Position numbers and translations under genes: made by a program. The notes under the pieces are model-generated. The model was not told the origin of the DNA, did not search any database, and was given only the letters and a program-made list of their open reading frames with translations. A DNA stretch of 64,000 nt from CAIWHR01 sp963843595. GTDB taxonomy: Bacteria; Pseudomonadota; Gammaproteobacteria; Burkholderiales; Casimicrobiaceae. The DNA is taken from positions 62,001 through 126,000 of the forward strand of contig CAWJLG010000006.1 in assembly GCA_963843595.1 (NCBI GenBank), read 5' to 3'. This document shows, in pieces, positions 61,665-64,000 of this stretch. Numbering within the stretch: the stretch's first letter is position 1; every line of letters starts with the position of its first letter.

Positions 61665-63170
61665 ATGAACATCGGAAATTGCCTCCGGCGGCCGTGGGCC
61701 GCGATCGCCGCCGCATCGGTCGCGGTACTCGTCGCAGCCGCCTGCACGACGCCACCGCCGGCTCCGAAGGCGGGGCTCGACCGGATCGAGCACATCGTCG
61801 TGATCTACGCCGAAAACCGCAGCTTCGATCATCTCTACGGCCTCTTTCCCGGCGCCAACGGCCTCGCCAACGCGACCGCCGAGCAGATGACGCAGCTCGA
61901 CCGCGACGGCAAGCCGATGACCGAGCTGCCGCCCGCGTGGAAGGGCAAGGACCCGGACCCGGCGTTCCCGCATCGCGTGCCGAACCGTCCGTTCCAGCTG
62001 AACGCGCCGCCGTACAACCTGCCGCTGTCACAACAGGTCCGCAGCCCCGTGCACAAGTATTACCAGAACATGGAGCAGATCAACGGCGGAAGGAACAACC
62101 TGTTCGCCGCGGTGTCCGACGCCGGCGGCTATGCGATGGCGTACTACGACGGCTCGTCGCTGCCGATGTGGCAGTGGGCGAAGGAATACACGCTCGCCGA
62201 CAATTTCTTCATGGCCGCCTACGGCGGGTCGTACCTCAACCACCAGTGGCTGATCTGCGCGTGCACGCCGCGCGACGAGAACGCCCCGGCGAATGTGCGT
62301 GCGCAGGTCGACGAGAACGGCAGGCTCAAGCGGCGTCCGGGCTCGCCCGCGTCCGCACGCGACGGCGATCAGCTCACGTTCGACGGTGACGTGACGCCGG
62401 ACGGCTGGTCGGTCAACACGACGCAGCCGCCCTACCAGCCCTCGGGCGTGCCGCCCGCCGCGGGCGGCGATCCGCGCCTCACCGACCCGACCAAGCACAC
62501 GCTGCCGCCGCAGACGACGAAGACGATCGGCGACACGCTGTCGGCGAAAGGGATCTCCTGGGCATGGTACGCAGGTGGCTGGAACGAAGCGCTGAAGGAC
62601 GGCATGCAGCCGCCCGGCATCAAGCGGACGGCGGTCTACAACCGCGACAAGGGCTCGATCGTGTTCCAGCCGCATCACCAGCCATTCAACTACTACACCC
62701 GTTTCGCCCCGGGCAGCGCCGATCGCGAGCGCCATCTCAAGGATTACACGGACCTCGTCGCGGGCATCGAGAAGGGCGAGCTGCCGCAGGTCGCGTTCTA
62801 CAAGCCGCAGGGATCGCTCAACGAACATCCGGGGTACACCGACGTGCTCTCCGGCGACCGGCACATGGCCGAGTTGATCGCCAGGATCAAGGCGAGTCCG
62901 CTGTGGTCGAGCACCGTGATCGTCGTCACCTACGACGAGAACGGTGGCTTCTGGGACCACGTGCCGCCACCGAAGGGCGACCGCTGGGGCCCCGGCACGC
63001 GCATTCCCGCGATCGTCGTGTCGCCGTTCGCGAAGAAGGGCTACGTCGATCACACTCCCTACGACACGACGTCGATCCTCAAGCTGATCACGCGCCGCTT
63101 CGGGCTGGAGCCGCTGCCCGGCGTGCGGCCGGGTGCGGGTGATCTGACCGCGGCGCTGGAGCTCAACTAA
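61665..63170 (+). CDS. AcpA-like phosphoesterase lipoprotein (phospholipase C / acid phosphatase family)
   Basis: A 501-residue exported enzyme. The leader ends with a lipobox-like LVAAAC, Cys27. The alkaline-phosphatase-superfamily metal and active-site region is IVVIYAENRSFDHLYGLFPG; later motifs are YTLADNFFMAAYGGSYLNHQW, IVVTYDENGGFWDHVPPP and RIPAIVVSPFAKKGYVDHTPYDTTSILKLITRRF. This is the phosphoesterase family (Pfam PF04185) shared by AcpA and phospholipase C. It would hydrolyse phosphate esters in the periplasm. Confidence 0.92.
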   Translation: MNIGNCLRRPWAAIAAASVAVLVAAACTTPPPAPKAGLDRIEHIVVIYAENRSFDHLYGLFPGANGLANATAEQMTQLDRDGKPMTELPPAWKGKDPDPAFPHRVPNRPFQLNAPPYNLPLSQQVRSPVHKYYQNMEQINGGRNNLFAAVSDAGGYAMAYYDGSSLPMWQWAKEYTLADNFFMAAYGGSYLNHQWLICACTPRDENAPANVRAQVDENGRLKRRPGSPASARDGDQLTFDGDVTPDGWSVNTTQPPYQPSGVPPAAGGDPRLTDPTKHTLPPQTTKTIGDTLSAKGISWAWYAGGWNEALKDGMQPPGIKRTAVYNRDKGSIVFQPHHQPFNYYTRFAPGSADRERHLKDYTDLVAGIEKGELPQVAFYKPQGSLNEHPGYTDVLSGDRHMAELIARIKASPLWSSTVIVVTYDENGGFWDHVPPPKGDRWGPGTRIPAIVVSPFAKKGYVDHTPYDTTSILKLITRRFGLEPLPGVRPGAGDLTAALELN

Positions 63171-63295
63171 GCGGTTACATTCCCTCTGCCGTGCTGTCTT
63201 CGCCGGGTACGCGGCGCGTCGCCCGGCGGTGTGCGCCGGCAACGCATGCGCTGGGGCTGCCCGGCTGGCACGCGTTTCGGAAATCGCTTCGTTCG

Positions 63296-64000
63296 ATGAA
63301 CCAAGGCGCCCCACGCACCGCCAGGTCGGGCCTCGCCGCCATCCCGCGCGGCGTGTGGGCGCTCGGGCTCGTCAGCCTGTTCATGGATCTCTCGTCGGAG
63401 CTGATCCACGCCTTGCTGCCGCTGTACATGGCGGTGGGACTCGGCGCCAGCATGGCGACGATCGGCATCGTCGAGGGTATCGCCGAGGCGACGGCGATGA
63501 TCGTCAAGGTGTTTTCCGGCGTGATCTCGGACTTCTTCCGGCGCCGGAAGCCCCTGGTCGTGCTGGGCTACGGGCTCGCTGCGTTCACGAAGCTCATCTT
63601 CCCGCTCGCCCCGACGCTGGGCTGGGTCGTCGCGCGCGTTTCGCCGACCGTGTCGGCAAGGGCATCCGTGGCGCGCCGCGCGACGCGCTGATCGCGGACC
63701 TGTCGCCGCCCGAGATCCGCGGTGCGAGCTTCGGGCTGCGGCAGGCGCTCGATACCGTCGGCGGCGTCGGCGGCCCGCTGCTCGCGATCGGCGCGATGGG
63801 GTGGTTCGCAGGCGACTTCCAGGCGGCGTTCTGGGTGGCGGTCATTCCCGCGTTCGTCGCCGTCGCGCTGCTGGTCGTCGGCGTCGAAGAGCCGGACCGT
63901 CCGGCGGCGAATGGAAACGGAAAGCCACGGCTGCGCTGGTCGGACGCGAAGCGACTGCCGCGTGACTACTGGGTCGTCGTCGCGATCGCGGCGATGCTCA
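63296..64000 (+). pseudogene. MFS transporter, frameshifted and cut by the window edge
   Basis: The N-terminus MNQGAPRTARSGLAAIPRGVWALGLVSLFMDLSSELIHALLPLYMAVG starts a major facilitator. The frame reads well to the (GC)n run at 63630-63639, then nonsense until a stop at 63691. The expected sequence resumes in another frame at 63637 as RFADRVGKGIRGAPRDALIADLSPPEIRGASFGLRQALDTVGG and stays open to the edge. Removing two bases (or adding one) restores one frame. Substrate not known. Confidence 0.78.

Overview
This is a high-GC chromosomal window from a betaproteobacterium. The best evidence is the unbroken order rpsB-tsf-pyrH-frr-uppS-cdsA-dxr-rseP-bamA-skp-lpxD-fabZ-lpxA-lpxB-rnhB, together with a ygfZ - DUF4936 - NRDE trio. 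No rRNA, tRNA, CRISPR array, prophage or transposase gene was seen. The left 17 kb is core genome; the rest is a run of metabolic accessory modules. No species can be named from the sequence alone.

Layout. 1-2255: tail of a GNAT acetyltransferase, then a leftward ygfZ / DUF4936 / NRDE operon. 2256-16992: translation (S2, EF-Ts, RRF), UMP kinase, isoprenoid and phospholipid precursor genes (uppS, cdsA, dxr), the RseP protease and the outer-membrane / lipid A genes. 16999-25787: a GntR/UTRA regulator facing a cluster that I read as a sulfolactate (C3-sulfonate) catabolic unit. It holds a split UxaA-type lyase resembling SuyA+SuyB, a taurine/sulfonate-type ABC importer, a PLP ammonia-lyase, a VOC protein, and two dehydrogenases of the SlcC and ComC types. 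25821-33809: a leftward six-gene unit (beta-propeller, TonB receptor, multicopper oxidase, FAD oxidoreductase, metallo-beta-lactamase fold protein, IMPase-like phosphatase). Two of its genes carry single-base frameshifts. 33911-39859: a second TonB receptor, cytochrome b561, a periplasmic ankyrin protein, a PQQ alcohol dehydrogenase with the Asp-x-Asp signature of lanthanide enzymes, and a di-haem cytochrome c. 40020-47895: a form II CO-dehydrogenase-like (molybdenum hydroxylase) cluster coxSLM-D-E-G-xdhC plus a small secreted protein. 47985-53955: a methyltransferase, a DUF1059 protein, a LuxR-type regulator, arsenosugar genes (a fused double glycosyltransferase and arsS) and a TVP38-family membrane protein. 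53957-59716: a mercuric-reductase-like flavoprotein, dnaE2 and a DUF1269 membrane protein. 59950-64000: an M14 peptidase, an AcpA-type phosphoesterase and the start of a frameshifted MFS transporter.

How the parts work together. The sulfonate cluster would import a C3-sulfonate, interconvert the two sulfolactate enantiomers through sulfopyruvate with two opposite-handed dehydrogenases, and split sulfolactate to pyruvate and sulfite; divergent sigma-70-like promoters flank a 12-bp palindrome that is a natural operator. The quinoprotein region looks like a periplasmic oxidation module: PQQ dehydrogenase, cytochrome c, beta-propeller, SoxH-like MBL protein and TonB receptors for metal or chelate uptake.

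The most unusual observation is in dnaE2 (55536-58808). The reading frame contains three separate palindromic, REP-like insertions. Two of them measure 72 and 108 bp, both multiples of three, and all are read through as extra peptide. This resembles the in-ORF palindromic elements known from Rickettsia, here inside an error-prone polymerase gene that also has a CCGT-N8-ACGG (LexA-like) box just upstream. A different REP-like palindrome lies in the gap upstream of dnaE2.
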